Shown: piece by piece, positions 1-7,857 of the stretch
Position numbering within the stretch: the stretch's first letter is position 1
How the letters are laid out: the number at the start of each line of letters is the position of its first letter
Assembly (NCBI RefSeq): GCF_014651595.1
Contig: NZ_BMXE01000004.1
Location: 1 to 64,000 of the forward strand
Origin: Pseudovibrio japonicus
GTDB lineage: Bacteria > Pseudomonadota > Alphaproteobacteria > Rhizobiales > Stappiaceae
Direction: 5' to 3'
DNA: 64,000 bases
Made by a program: the position numbers and the translations under genes
The notes under the pieces: generated by a model
Databases searched by the model: none
Told to the model about the DNA's origin: nothing
What the model saw: the letters and a program-made list of their open reading frames with translations, nothing else

Positions 1-291
1 GAAGAATCCAAAGACTATGTCGCAATTTACGTGAACGACATGGATAAAGCAGAAAGCTGGGAGCAGCCTGGAACCGACAACTGGGTTGACGCCGATACCG
101 CCTTCTTTGTCATCGAAAGCACTCAGATCGGCGGCATGGGCGCACCAGAAGCCATACCGTTTGGCACAAAAGCCGGCGCCGAGAAATTCTCCTCCAAGAA
201 CGGTGGCAAGGTCGTTCAACTGGCAGACATCCCAGACGAATACGTCTTGAAACCCGTCGAGTTTGAACTAGGTGATGTCTCTGAGTACTGA
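1..291 (+). CDS. nosL: NosL, nitrous oxide reductase copper chaperone (3' end only)
   Basis: The reading frame is open from base 1, so only the last 96 residues are present and the start lies upstream of the window. The visible part contains the block KAESWEQPG and the block GGMGAPEAIPFG, which are characteristic of the C-terminal half of NosL. NosL is a periplasmic copper-binding protein that helps assemble the copper centres of nitrous oxide reductase NosZ. It is usually the last or next-to-last gene of the nos cluster, and a strong hairpin terminator directly follows here, consistent with the end of a nos operon running in from the left. Identification rests on these motifs; the lipobox and metal-binding N-terminus cannot be seen. 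Confidence 0.85.
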   Translation, partial: EESKDYVAIYVNDMDKAESWEQPGTDNWVDADTAFFVIESTQIGGMGAPEAIPFGTKAGAEKFSSKNGGKVVQLADIPDEYVLKPVEFELGDVSEY

Positions 292-313
292 TCGTTCGCC
301 AAATATCTTAAAA

Positions 314-347
314 AAACAAAACGCTCCAGATATGGAGCGTTTTGTTT
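314..347 (+). terminator. Rho-independent terminator after nosL
   Basis: A near-perfect inverted repeat (arms around ACAAAACGCTCC and GGAGCGTTTTGT, loop about 5 nt) begins about 25 bases after the nosL stop. The T-rich right arm supports termination of + transcription, and the A-rich left arm makes it potentially bidirectional. Confidence 0.75.
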
Positions 348-379
348 GGTATGAACGTGGTATGTAATCGCGGCCAAAA

Positions 380-763
380 TCAGTTCTCGCAGTGAACTGG
401 ATACCCAACCCGAAGCTTAGGGTCACCAATCACAATCAGCTCACTTGGATCACAAGTTACACTCTCAGTGGGAGAGCTATCGAAAGGTCGGAATTTAAGT
501 GCTCGAAGCCCAGAGAGCATTGTGACTTCTCCGCACACAAAGCCAACTTCTTCGGTATCTCTGTGCTTTACAATGGAGCCCAGCTCGGGTTCACACAACA
601 CAAGATCAGAATTAAACATGTTTAGAAAGTCAACTTCAGCGTTTCTATCATCAAGATGCGCAGTTGCCGCCTTAAGAAGACTATCAAAAACATCTTGCCG
701 CGCAGCCGCATGCCTACTCTTTACTTTATCTGAATGATCATCGCGATTTATGTCGATGGGCAT
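380..763 (-). CDS. Hypothetical protein
   Basis: A 127-residue protein begins MPIDINRDD. I chose this ATG over an upstream one because the extra 25 residues (rich in Cys, Phe and Trp) look like translated leader. No family is recognised. The N-terminal half is helical and charged. The C-terminal half has a beta-rich pattern (LGSIVKHRDTEEVGFVCGEV), possibly a small barrel. It lies alone in the AT-rich patch between nosL and the acyltransferase module and is unlike its chromosomal neighbours in composition, which suggests acquisition by transfer. Confidence 0.5.
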   Translation of the reverse strand: MPIDINRDDHSDKVKSRHAAARQDVFDSLLKAATAHLDDRNAEVDFLNMFNSDLVLCEPELGSIVKHRDTEEVGFVCGEVTMLSGLRALKFRPFDSSPTESVTCDPSELIVIGDPKLRVGYPVHCEN

Positions 764-1216
764 AAGAGCTCTTTCAACTAGAGAACAATAAAAAGACAAA
801 TAGTGCCAACAGGACTCCTTGCAAAATGGAAAGAACACAAAGCAAGGCTAAATTGGATAATAAATCCATATCTTAGATTTTAATAATTAGAAAGAACAAA
901 ATCCAATTTTGAATTCGAGTGTAAGTTTGGCCTAACCTACGTATTCGGTACAATATCAAAAGTTGTCCATAATTTCTTTTAATATTCAGGGAGATAGGTG
1001 GTCTTGTGTCGTATGCGTAACCAGCGTCATGAAGCATTTTCAACTTGTATAAACTGGTTACCTGCTTCGGGATGTTTGTCCTTAGGTAAGACAAGGTATT
1101 ATTTGTCACGAATCTCAAATACTCAACAAGCCTTTCGACTTAGTTGGTTGACGCGCGCCAGTGCCTTTCATTGAGCTGGTACAAGTAGGAGTTCAACAGA
1201 CTATAGGTTGTTAGGA
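764..1216. other. AT-rich intergenic region upstream of module A
   Basis: About 450 bases without a convincing gene. It is strongly AT-rich up to about 1130. The last 100 bases, just before the acyltransferase gene, are of mixed composition and should contain its promoter, but I cannot identify -35/-10 elements with confidence. An 81-codon minus-strand frame at 873-1118 was considered and rejected. Confidence 0.4.
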
Positions 1217-1897
1217 ATGGATATTATCTCTTTTGCCAGAGCAATAACTAAACTGAGAGATCGAATCTCAGAGTACAGCTTGGAGATTGTAGTAGATCAA
1301 GACCAACATAATTATGCTTCTTACATTCAACACACCGAGGAAGCGCCAGGAGAGCATTTTGGGGTGTCCTTCAATACAATCACGCCGGAAAATTTGAGCT
1401 GCGTGTACCTACGTGAAAAAATAGCAACAGGGCAATACAAAACGGTAGGCACATGCGTTGCTCGGCTTGATAACCTTGGTGAATGGTCTCTATCAGATTA
1501 TTGGAAAGTTCACATGCAGCGTATCTTCACGCATGAAGACGGAGGCCGTCCTGAACTCAAAGATAAGCAACCGGGATTTGCACGCAAGCGCCCGGGCCGT
1601 GTTATATACATGGGGGCAATGTGGATAGACAAAGAATGGAGAGGACATGGACTGGCACAAGATCTCGCACATTTGGCAATGATGATAAATTGGCTCACAT
1701 GGAAACCAAACTTAATCTATGCCTTTATGACAGACGATCATGTCTCAAGAGGGCTTGCTTCCAAATTCGAGTGGGGAATGATCAAGCCTATGGGGATCCG
1801 ATGGGAGCGTCGTGCAACAGAATTTCCCCACGACCTTTGGTACGTTGCGAACGACCAAGAGGATGTTGAAGATCTTGCCTATCGACACGCACAATAG
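1217..1897 (+). CDS. GNAT-fold acyltransferase-like protein, module A
   Basis: A 226-residue protein starts at ATG 1217; a TTG nine bases upstream is an alternative. Residues about 130-165 contain YMGAMWIDKEWRGHGLAQDL, which matches the acyl-CoA binding motif A of the GNAT fold (R-x-x-G-x-A). The upstream block CVARLDNLGEW and the downstream W-R-R-A-T-E block are shared with the prophage protein at 32715-33425, so the two are clear homologues. The overall plan also recalls LuxI-type N-acylhomoserine lactone synthases, which share the GNAT fold, but their diagnostic residues are not evident and I do not call it LuxI. Substrate is unknown. It converges with, and its 3' end overlaps, the PAS-like gene on the other strand. 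Conserved pairing with the same three opposite-strand genes suggests one functional unit. Confidence 0.65.
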   Translation: MDIISFARAITKLRDRISEYSLEIVVDQDQHNYASYIQHTEEAPGEHFGVSFNTITPENLSCVYLREKIATGQYKTVGTCVARLDNLGEWSLSDYWKVHMQRIFTHEDGGRPELKDKQPGFARKRPGRVIYMGAMWIDKEWRGHGLAQDLAHLAMMINWLTWKPNLIYAFMTDDHVSRGLASKFEWGMIKPMGIRWERRATEFPHDLWYVANDQEDVEDLAYRHAQ

Positions 1898-2369
1898 GTT
1901 GTGTGGGCAGGGCAAGGGATCCGAGCAATGCCTTGCCCGTTTTCAGATACAAAGGGAAAATTAGTCGAGAATAGGCAACCCAAATAACCTCTGATTCACT
2001 CACACGAAAATCATAGGAAATAATATCAAGTATTGGCTCGTTACTTATGACCGCAGCTCGATATCCTTCAGCAACATAGCTCCGAAATGCAAGGTCTAAA
2101 TCTGAATTCAAATCTTGCGAACATCCACTCCACTTATCGCCCAAAATCTTTGCAGCCAACGTCTTGCTACCTGAATAAATTGCTACTGGTAGGTCTCCAC
2201 GAACATAATCCCCCTTAAACTGGACAAGGTACTCAATGTAGGGAAGAAATTCATCCACCACCTGGCCGCCAGTCTTATCCCATAGAGAAAGAATATCAGA
2301 CATCAGATCGCCATGTATGTTGCGATAAGCTCCATGGATTGGGCAGTTCTTAATGAACCGATTATGCAT
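1788..2369 (-). CDS. PAS-like sensor protein, module A
   Basis: A 193-residue protein whose central part (about residues 40-150) looks like the PAS-type domain of many small alphaproteobacterial proteins: a leading helix, then a tail of the form tgePv...Y-x-RLIFPL...G..LLGSLAL. Its homologue in the prophage is 33388-33858, which aligns over this region (EFLPYIEYL/NFLDLMPYL, YSRLIFPL/YFRLILPF). The last 40 or so residues lie antisense to the end of the acyltransferase gene (110-base overlap) and have no counterpart in the prophage copy, so the stop may have been lost. Its ATG overlaps the stop of the small gene upstream by 8 bases and has an AAAGGAAG ribosome site. A ligand-sensing role is inferred from fold resemblance only. 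Confidence 0.55.
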   Translation of the reverse strand: MHNRFIKNCPIHGAYRNIHGDLMSDILSLWDKTGGQVVDEFLPYIEYLVQFKGDYVRGDLPVAIYSGSKTLAAKILGDKWSGCSQDLNSDLDLAFRSYVAEGYRAAVISNEPILDIISYDFRVSESEVIWVAYSRLIFPLYLKTGKALLGSLALPTQPIVRVDRQDLQHPLGRSQRTKGRGEILLHDAPIGSP

Positions 2370-2622
2370 CTTCCTTTGGGCTCCTCATATGCCTAACAAC
2401 AACTAGCATCTGGCGAAGACGTCCCATAACAACTTCTTTTTCAGCTAACGTTATTGACTGATAGTCATGCGTTCCAGATTCTTCCAAAGTAGCCGCTTTA
2501 ACGAAACTAAGAAGGCCTTCCGACTCCATTAGCGTCAGAAATTCATCATATCGTTGCTGTGTAGAGACCGGTATCGAGCGAATCTCTTCGAGATCTCTAA
2601 AAGTACGTAGAGTTGAAACCAT
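2362..2622 (-). CDS. Small helical protein, module A
   Basis: An 86-residue charged, helix-rich protein of no recognised family. It matches the 87-residue product of 33842-34105 in length, position and a few blocks (QRYDEF/KRFNQL, EGL, and RLRQ/HLRK followed by an R-H pair). It is the first gene of the leftward pair with the PAS-like gene, and their 8-base overlap implies translational coupling. A 7-bp inverted repeat with 15-base spacing lies just upstream, and its proximal arm reaches the GGAG ribosome site. Confidence 0.55.
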   Translation of the reverse strand: MVSTLRTFRDLEEIRSIPVSTQQRYDEFLTLMESEGLLSFVKAATLEESGTHDYQSITLAEKEVVMGRLRQMLVVVRHMRSPKEDA

Positions 2623-2633
2623 AAAAATATGCT

Positions 2634-2662
2634 CCGACTATATATGTAAAAAGTGTAGTCGG
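2634..2662 (-). promoter_or_regulatory. Inverted repeat upstream of module A small gene
   Basis: CCGACTA at 2634-2640 and TAGTCGG at 2656-2662 form a perfect 7-bp inverted repeat whose arm centres are 22 bases apart, about two helical turns. It lies 12 bases upstream of the start codon at 2622. Read as DNA it could be a dimeric operator, perhaps for the neighbouring HTH protein. Read as RNA the hairpin would mask the GGAG ribosome site. Which applies is not determinable here. Confidence 0.45.
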
Positions 2663-2808
2663 TATATTACCGTGATTATGCGTAGAAAAATAGTAACTAG
2701 ATAGAAATGCGTTGGTCTACGACAAGCTACCTTGAAATGAAAACGACTGACAAATTAAGAAATTCACTTCTTTTGATGAACCGAAATAATGCAGTGCATG
2801 TTCGTTGC

Positions 2809-3225
2809 CTATTCGCTTCGTTTAAGCATCTCCTGATATATGCGTGCAAACATGGTTGAAACAAAGTCAATTGGTCCCTTGTTGCCAACTCCATAAACCT
2901 GCTCTTCCACTTCAAGTGCTTGACGCCATGCTCTATCAATAAGCCCCAGATCAACCTCTCTGGTACTCTCTTCAAGGCCCGCTAGAAACTTGGAGCTATC
3001 AAATGAGGAGTGATTATCAACCTTATGAAATCCAAATCGGAGAAACTGTTCGTCAACCCCAAGCGCATGAGAAAGTTTTGCAATCGTATCCCCACGCGGG
3101 TTTTCGATCAGACCTTTTTCGATCTTATAAAGATTGTCATACCCAATGTTCGCAAGCCTCGCGAGGTCCTGAATCGTCATCTCATTTTGCTTGCGTAGTT
3201 GTTGAAGTCGCTCTTGCCAAGTCAT
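2809..3225 (-). CDS. HTH (Xre/Cro-CI family) regulator, module A
   Basis: A 138-residue protein. Residues about 4-60 form a Cro/CI helix-turn-helix (MTIQDLARLANIGYDNLYKIE then NPRGDTIAKLSHALGV). The C-terminal part ends with a W-R-Q-A-L-E-V-E-E-Q-V-Y-G block and a DF..M..RIYQEMLKR helix. Both the HTH and this unusual C-terminal helix are shared with the prophage regulator at 34270-34683, so the proteins are homologues over their whole length. I chose the start at 3225 because the domain begins there, although ATG/TTG codons up to 3270 remain possible. The protein probably controls its own gene and the module genes downstream. Confidence 0.7.
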   Translation of the reverse strand: MTWQERLQQLRKQNEMTIQDLARLANIGYDNLYKIEKGLIENPRGDTIAKLSHALGVDEQFLRFGFHKVDNHSSFDSSKFLAGLEESTREVDLGLIDRAWRQALEVEEQVYGVGNKGPIDFVSTMFARIYQEMLKRSE

Positions 3226-3269
3226 AATTGCCCTGCAGCCACTAGAATTCATTTTAGAAGAATAATCCA

Positions 3270-3343
3270 ATTAAAGAATTTAATCTATATTTCCTTTGTG
3301 TGCAATCAGACCTCGAAGAATTCACTCCACAAAAAATAGTGGA
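3270..3343. promoter_or_regulatory. Palindromes between HTH regulator and speA
   Basis: The 320-base divergent intergenic region holds two short inverted repeats: ATTAAA-GAA-TTTAAT at 3270-3284 and TCCAC-N8-GTGGA at 3326-3343. They are candidate operators for the HTH regulator and/or elements of the speA promoter. A TTGTGCA direct repeat near 3420-3443 is also present in the speA leader. Assignment is inference from position. Confidence 0.35.
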
Positions 3344-3502
3344 TTAAATCAAAGCTATCGGATTTACGGAGGCCCTCTGCAATGTTTTTCGCAAACTTAA
3401 CTTCCCGTTAAAATTATCCGTTGTGCAAAAATGATTTGTGCACCTGTTCTGAGCCCTTCGATGCTGAGAACCACAATATTGTGCTTGTCAGATGGGTATA
3501 CC

Positions 3503-3541
3503 ATGAGTAAATGGGGCAAAATCATTTCTGGAAGGAGATAA
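3503..3541 (+). CDS. Possible upstream peptide in the speA leader
   Basis: A 12-codon frame, MSKWGKIISGRR, ends at TAA 3539-3541, four bases before the proposed speA start. Its last two sense codons are AGG and AGA, rare arginine codons in most proteobacteria, and they form the speA ribosome site AAGGAG. Ribosome stalling or termination here would therefore affect speA initiation. The frame's own ribosome site is weak (a GATGGGT-like stretch), and no homologue is known to me, so this is speculative. Confidence 0.3.
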   Translation: MSKWGKIISGRR

Positions 3542-3545
3542 ATGG

Positions 3546-5435
3546 TTGCCAAATAATCAAGGTAATGCCCATGCGATTTACGGTATGGGGCGCTGGGGTA
3601 AAGATCTTCTCTCTGTGCTGCCAAACGGCGATATCGCACTTAGTAATCCTTTGATGCCGGATGCTCCTAAAGTGAGTCTGCCGGAAATCGTTCATGACCT
3701 TGAACAACGTGGTATCCATTCCCCGCTTTTGCTGCGCGTAAGTTCGTTCCTGCAAAACGAAATCGCTCACATCAACAACTCCATGACAGACGCGATCAAA
3801 CGCGTTGGTTATAAGGGCAAGTATCGTGGCGTTTACCCGATCAAAGTAAACCAGCAAGCACAGGTTGTTGACCGCATTGTTGAGTTTGGCCGTCCTTACT
3901 CATACGGCTTGGAAGCTGGCTCCAAACCAGAGCTTGTTATCGCACTCGCGCACCGCCTACCTAAAGACGCGCTTATCGTATGTAATGGCGTAAAAGATGA
4001 AGAGTTTATCCGCCTCGCAATTCTTTCACGCAAACTGGGCTTCAACACCATCATCGTGCTGGAAAGCCCGAAAGAACTCGACACCGTCATTGCTGTTGTT
4101 GAGGAACTCGGCGAAGAGCCTTTGCTCGGTGTACGCGTAAAGTTGACCAACCAGATAGGTGGCAAGTGGGAAGAAAGCTCTGGCGATCGTTCCACCTTTG
4201 GCATGAACACCGATCAACTGGTATCGGTCATCGATAAGCTGCGCGATGCAAAATTGCTCCATTGCCTGAAGCTGCAGCACTCCCACCTTGGTTCGCAGGT
4301 GCCAGACGTCAACGATGTCCGCCGCGCGGTGGGTGAAGCGTGCCGCTACTTTGTTGAGCTTACCAGGGAAGGGGCGGAGCTGACCCATCTGGATCTCGGC
4401 GGCGGTCTTGGTGTCGACTACACCGGTGAGAAAAAGGCAATTGAGAACTCCACCAACTACTCGGTTGAGGAATACTGCTCCAATGTGGTTGAAACTGTTG
4501 CCTACGCAATGGATGAGGCAGAACTCACGCACCCAACACTAATCACTGAAAGTGGCCGCGCTGTTGTGGCTACATCCTCAATGCTGCTCTTCAACGTGCT
4601 TGAGGCAACCCTGTTTGATGCCCCAACCGCGCCAAAGCCCGAAAAAGATGACCACCACATGGTTTCGGACCTTGCAGCCGTTGAAGGCTACCTGAATGCC
4701 GACCGGCTTCAGGAATGTCTGAACGACGCCTCGTTCTACCGCAATGAACTACGCGCACTCTTCCGCCGTGGATACATTGACCTGCGCCAGATGGGCCGTT
4801 CCGAGCGCATATACCTGCATCTCATGTCCAAGATTAAGGAACTGGCACCGCCAACAGGCAGTGCGCCGGAGATCGACGAACAGCTGGAGAAGGTGGCTGA
4901 TATCTACCATTGTAATTTCTCACTGTTCCAGTCTCTGCCGGACGTTTGGGCAATCGACCAGCTCCACCCAATCGTCCCGCTACAGCGCCTGAATGAAGCT
5001 CCAGACCGCCGTGCCGTTCTTTCCGACATCACATGCGACAGCGATGGCAAGGTGGACAAATTCATCCTGGCAGACGGCATCTCGCCCTCATTGCCAGTGC
5101 ATACTCTAGAAGAAGGGAAGCCTTACTATCTCGGCGTCTTCTTTGTTGGGGCCTATCAGGAAACACTAGGTGACCTGCACAATCTGTTTGGCGACACCAA
5201 TGTGGCAACCATCGATTTGAGAGCAGATGGCGGATTTGATCTCCTTCAGGAAGTGGAGGGGGATACAATTTCGCAGGTTCTGTCTTATGTAGAGTATGAT
5301 CCACGCGACTGCGTCGACGCGTTCCGCAAACTCATCGATGAGGCCGTGTCCGCCGGCACACTTAAGAACGCTGATCGCCGCACGTTGGTTGCTGCCTATC
5401 GTGACAGCATCAACGGCTACACCTATTACGAATAA
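3546..5435 (+). CDS. speA: Biosynthetic arginine decarboxylase
   Basis: A 629-residue, full-length member of the PLP-dependent fold-III arginine decarboxylases, which convert arginine to agmatine and CO2 in the cytoplasm. The PLP lysine is in YRGVYPIKVNQQ (about residue 100), followed by the conserved HSHLGSQ and HLDLGGGLGVDY blocks and, near residue 330, ITESGRAVV. The start appears to be TTG 3546, eight bases after AAGGAG; the ATG at 3542 opens only a four-codon frame ending in TAA. It is the first gene of a four-gene polyamine operon with 21, 4 and 9 bases between genes. The downstream agmatinase consumes its product. Confidence 0.93.
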   Translation: MPNNQGNAHAIYGMGRWGKDLLSVLPNGDIALSNPLMPDAPKVSLPEIVHDLEQRGIHSPLLLRVSSFLQNEIAHINNSMTDAIKRVGYKGKYRGVYPIKVNQQAQVVDRIVEFGRPYSYGLEAGSKPELVIALAHRLPKDALIVCNGVKDEEFIRLAILSRKLGFNTIIVLESPKELDTVIAVVEELGEEPLLGVRVKLTNQIGGKWEESSGDRSTFGMNTDQLVSVIDKLRDAKLLHCLKLQHSHLGSQVPDVNDVRRAVGEACRYFVELTREGAELTHLDLGGGLGVDYTGEKKAIENSTNYSVEEYCSNVVETVAYAMDEAELTHPTLITESGRAVVATSSMLLFNVLEATLFDAPTAPKPEKDDHHMVSDLAAVEGYLNADRLQECLNDASFYRNELRALFRRGYIDLRQMGRSERIYLHLMSKIKELAPPTGSAPEIDEQLEKVADIYHCNFSLFQSLPDVWAIDQLHPIVPLQRLNEAPDRRAVLSDITCDSDGKVDKFILADGISPSLPVHTLEEGKPYYLGVFFVGAYQETLGDLHNLFGDTNVATIDLRADGGFDLLQEVEGDTISQVLSYVEYDPRDCVDAFRKLIDEAVSAGTLKNADRRTLVAAYRDSINGYTYYE

Positions 5436-5456
5436 TCCAGTAACCGGGGAACAATC

Positions 5457-6668
5457 ATGGGTAAGACTCTGGTAATCGGCGCAGGCGGGGTTTCCTCTGC
5501 TGCTGTACACAAAATGGCAATGAACTCGGACATTTTCTCCGAAGTTACGCTGGCATCCCGTCGCAAGTTTAAATGTGACGACATCGCCAAGAGCGTAAAG
5601 GAGAGAGCCGGGATTGAGATCAAAACAGCTGAAGTAGACGCGATGGACGTTGCTGCAGTTGTTGCGCTGATCAAAGAAAGTGGCGCTGAGCTTCTGGTGA
5701 ACCTGGCGCTGCCTTATCAGGATCTCAAACTGATGGACGCCTGTCTAGAAGCTGGCATCAACTATCTGGACACCGCAAACTACGAGCCGGAAGACGAAGC
5801 AAAGTTTGAATACCACTGGCAGTGGGCCTATCAGGAGCGTTTCAAGGAAGCAGGTCTGACAGCGATCCTAGGCTCTGGTTTCGATCCGGGCGTAACGTCC
5901 GTGTTCGCAACATGGCTCAAGAAACATAAGCTCGACACCATTCGCCAAATCGACATTCTCGACTGTAACGGCGGAGACAACGGCAAGGCGTTTGCAACCA
6001 ACTTCAATCCGGAAATCAACATCCGCGAAGTCACCGCGGATGCACGTCACTGGGAAAAAGGTGATTGGGTCACCAGCCCTGCAATGACACATAAAGTGGC
6101 ATTCGACTTCCCGGGCGTTGGCGAAAAAAACATGTACCTCATGTACCATGAGGAACTAGAGAGCCTGAAAACCCACTTCACGGAGATCGAGCGTGCCCGT
6201 TTCTGGATGACATTCGGTGATGCCTACATCAACCACGTGCGCGTGCTTGAAGGCATCGGCATGACCTCAATTGAGCCTGTCATGCACGAAGGTCACGAGA
6301 TTATTCCGCTTCAGTTCCTCAAATCCGTTCTGCCTGACCCAAGCGGTCTGGGGGAATTGACCAAAGGAAAAACCTGCATTGGTGATATCGCTACCGGTCA
6401 GGCAAAAGACGGCTCCGGCGAGAAGACCTACTACATCTACAATATTTGCGACCACGAAGAGTGCTACGCAGAAGTTGGCTCACAGGCTGTTTCTTACACC
6501 ACCGGCGTTCCAGCCATGATCGGCGCGGCAATGGTGCTGAAAGGCATCTGGAAAGAACCGGGTGTTTGGAACATGGAACAGCTAGACCCAGATGCATTCA
6601 TGGACATGCTGAACGAGCACGGCCTGCCTTGGCAGGTACACGAGCTCGACGGCCCGGTTCAGTTCTAA
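5457..6668 (+). CDS. Carboxy(nor)spermidine dehydrogenase/synthase (saccharopine dehydrogenase family)
   Basis: A 403-residue protein of the saccharopine dehydrogenase-like (LYS1/LYS9) family. The N-terminus TLVIGAGGVSSAAVHKMA is the NADPH-binding Rossmann motif, and LPYQDLKLMDACLEAGINYLD and GFDPGVTSVFA follow as in carboxynorspermidine synthases. In this pathway putrescine (or diaminopropane) condenses with aspartate semialdehyde and is reduced to carboxyspermidine (or carboxynorspermidine). Location between speA and nspC supports this role over lysine metabolism. Since agmatinase in the same operon yields putrescine, carboxyspermidine is the likely product. Confidence 0.85.
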   Translation: MGKTLVIGAGGVSSAAVHKMAMNSDIFSEVTLASRRKFKCDDIAKSVKERAGIEIKTAEVDAMDVAAVVALIKESGAELLVNLALPYQDLKLMDACLEAGINYLDTANYEPEDEAKFEYHWQWAYQERFKEAGLTAILGSGFDPGVTSVFATWLKKHKLDTIRQIDILDCNGGDNGKAFATNFNPEINIREVTADARHWEKGDWVTSPAMTHKVAFDFPGVGEKNMYLMYHEELESLKTHFTEIERARFWMTFGDAYINHVRVLEGIGMTSIEPVMHEGHEIIPLQFLKSVLPDPSGLGELTKGKTCIGDIATGQAKDGSGEKTYYIYNICDHEECYAEVGSQAVSYTTGVPAMIGAAMVLKGIWKEPGVWNMEQLDPDAFMDMLNEHGLPWQVHELDGPVQF

Positions 6669-6672
6669 GCTG

Positions 6673-7848
6673 ATGGCTGGGATGATGCAGACACAGGCAG
6701 GGGATGCGGGAGCTTTCAAGACCTTTGATCTCTCCCGGGTCCCAAGTCCCTGTTTTGTCGTTGATGAGGTTGCGGTTCGTCGGAACCTCTCTGTCCTTAA
6801 GGACGTCGCTGACCGCTCAGGCGCGCACGTCCTTTCCGCGCTGAAAGCCTTCTCCATGTTTTCACTCGCCCCAGTGGTGCGTGAATATCTGGAAGGGACC
6901 TGCGCCTCAGGGCTTTATGAAGCACGTCTGGGACGCGAGAAATACGGTGGTGAAGTTGCCACCTTCTGTGCAGGCTACAAAGCCAGCGAGATTGACGAAA
7001 TCATTGGTTATAGCGACCATATGATCTTCAATTCTCCGGCGCAAAAAGAACGCTTTCTGCCAAACGTGCGCGCTGCGAAAAATCGGGTGGATGTTGGTCT
7101 GCGCATCAATCCGGAGCATTCCGAAGGCGAGGTCGAAAAGTACGATCCATGCGCACCATGCTCACGATTGGGTTTTCCGGTTTCTAGACTGGATGCCGAG
7201 GTGATGCAAGGTGTCAATGGCATCCATATGCACACCTTGTGCGAACAGGGGTTCGAGCCACTCGAGCGCACGTGGAACGCTGTGAAGGACAAGATCGCTC
7301 CATATTTCGGCCAGCTGAAATGGATCAATTTCGGCGGCGGGCATCATATCACACGGGCAGACTACGACCGCGAAGCATTGATCGCTTTCGTCAAGGACGT
7401 GCGCGAAGCAACTGGACTGGAAGTCTACCTGGAACCGGGTGAAGCTGTTGCATTGGACGCAGGCATTCTCGTTGGTGAAGTTCTGGATCTGCCAGTAAAT
7501 ACCATGGACCTGGCAATCGTGGATATCTCGGCAACCTGCCACATGCCGGACGTGATTGAAGCCCCATATCGCCCGGCTATGCTGGATGAAGTGAAACAGG
7601 GTCATACCTATCGTCTGGGCGGTCCATCATGCCTTGCTGGCGATGTCATCGGTGATTACACGCGAGCAGAACGGCTGGAAGTTGGTGACCGTTTCGCCTT
7701 TTTGGATCAGGCACACTATTCGATGGTGAAGACAAACACCTTCAACGGCGTTCCTCTGCCAGCAATCGCAGTTTGGAATTCCAAGAGCGATGAACTTAAG
7801 ATTATTCGTGAGTTCGCCTACAACGACTTCCTGAATCGTCTTTCTTAA
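6673..7848 (+). CDS. nspC: Carboxynorspermidine/carboxyspermidine decarboxylase
   Basis: A 391-residue PLP-dependent alanine racemase-fold decarboxylase. The PLP lysine is in HVLSALKAFS (about residue 57), and the blocks ASGLYEARLG, INPEHSE, GVNGIHMHTLCEQ, NFGGGHHIT and YLEPGEAVALDAG are diagnostic for NspC. It removes CO2 from carboxyspermidine to give spermidine. The ATG lies four bases after the stop of the dehydrogenase gene; a second in-frame ATG at 6682 is possible. With speA, the dehydrogenase and speB it completes arginine-to-spermidine synthesis without S-adenosylmethionine decarboxylase. Confidence 0.93.
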   Translation: MAGMMQTQAGDAGAFKTFDLSRVPSPCFVVDEVAVRRNLSVLKDVADRSGAHVLSALKAFSMFSLAPVVREYLEGTCASGLYEARLGREKYGGEVATFCAGYKASEIDEIIGYSDHMIFNSPAQKERFLPNVRAAKNRVDVGLRINPEHSEGEVEKYDPCAPCSRLGFPVSRLDAEVMQGVNGIHMHTLCEQGFEPLERTWNAVKDKIAPYFGQLKWINFGGGHHITRADYDREALIAFVKDVREATGLEVYLEPGEAVALDAGILVGEVLDLPVNTMDLAIVDISATCHMPDVIEAPYRPAMLDEVKQGHTYRLGGPSCLAGDVIGDYTRAERLEVGDRFAFLDQAHYSMVKTNTFNGVPLPAIAVWNSKSDELKIIREFAYNDFLNRLS

Positions 7849-7857
7849 GGGTACGAA

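Noticed and set aside
873-1118. 81-codon minus-strand frame in the AT-rich spacer
   Set aside because: Composition follows the AT-rich background, no ribosome site, and no recognisable pattern. Kept only as intergenic sequence.
1217-1897. LuxI-type autoinducer synthase
   Set aside because: The fold may be related, but the conserved LuxI residues were not found; kept as a generic GNAT-fold acyltransferase.
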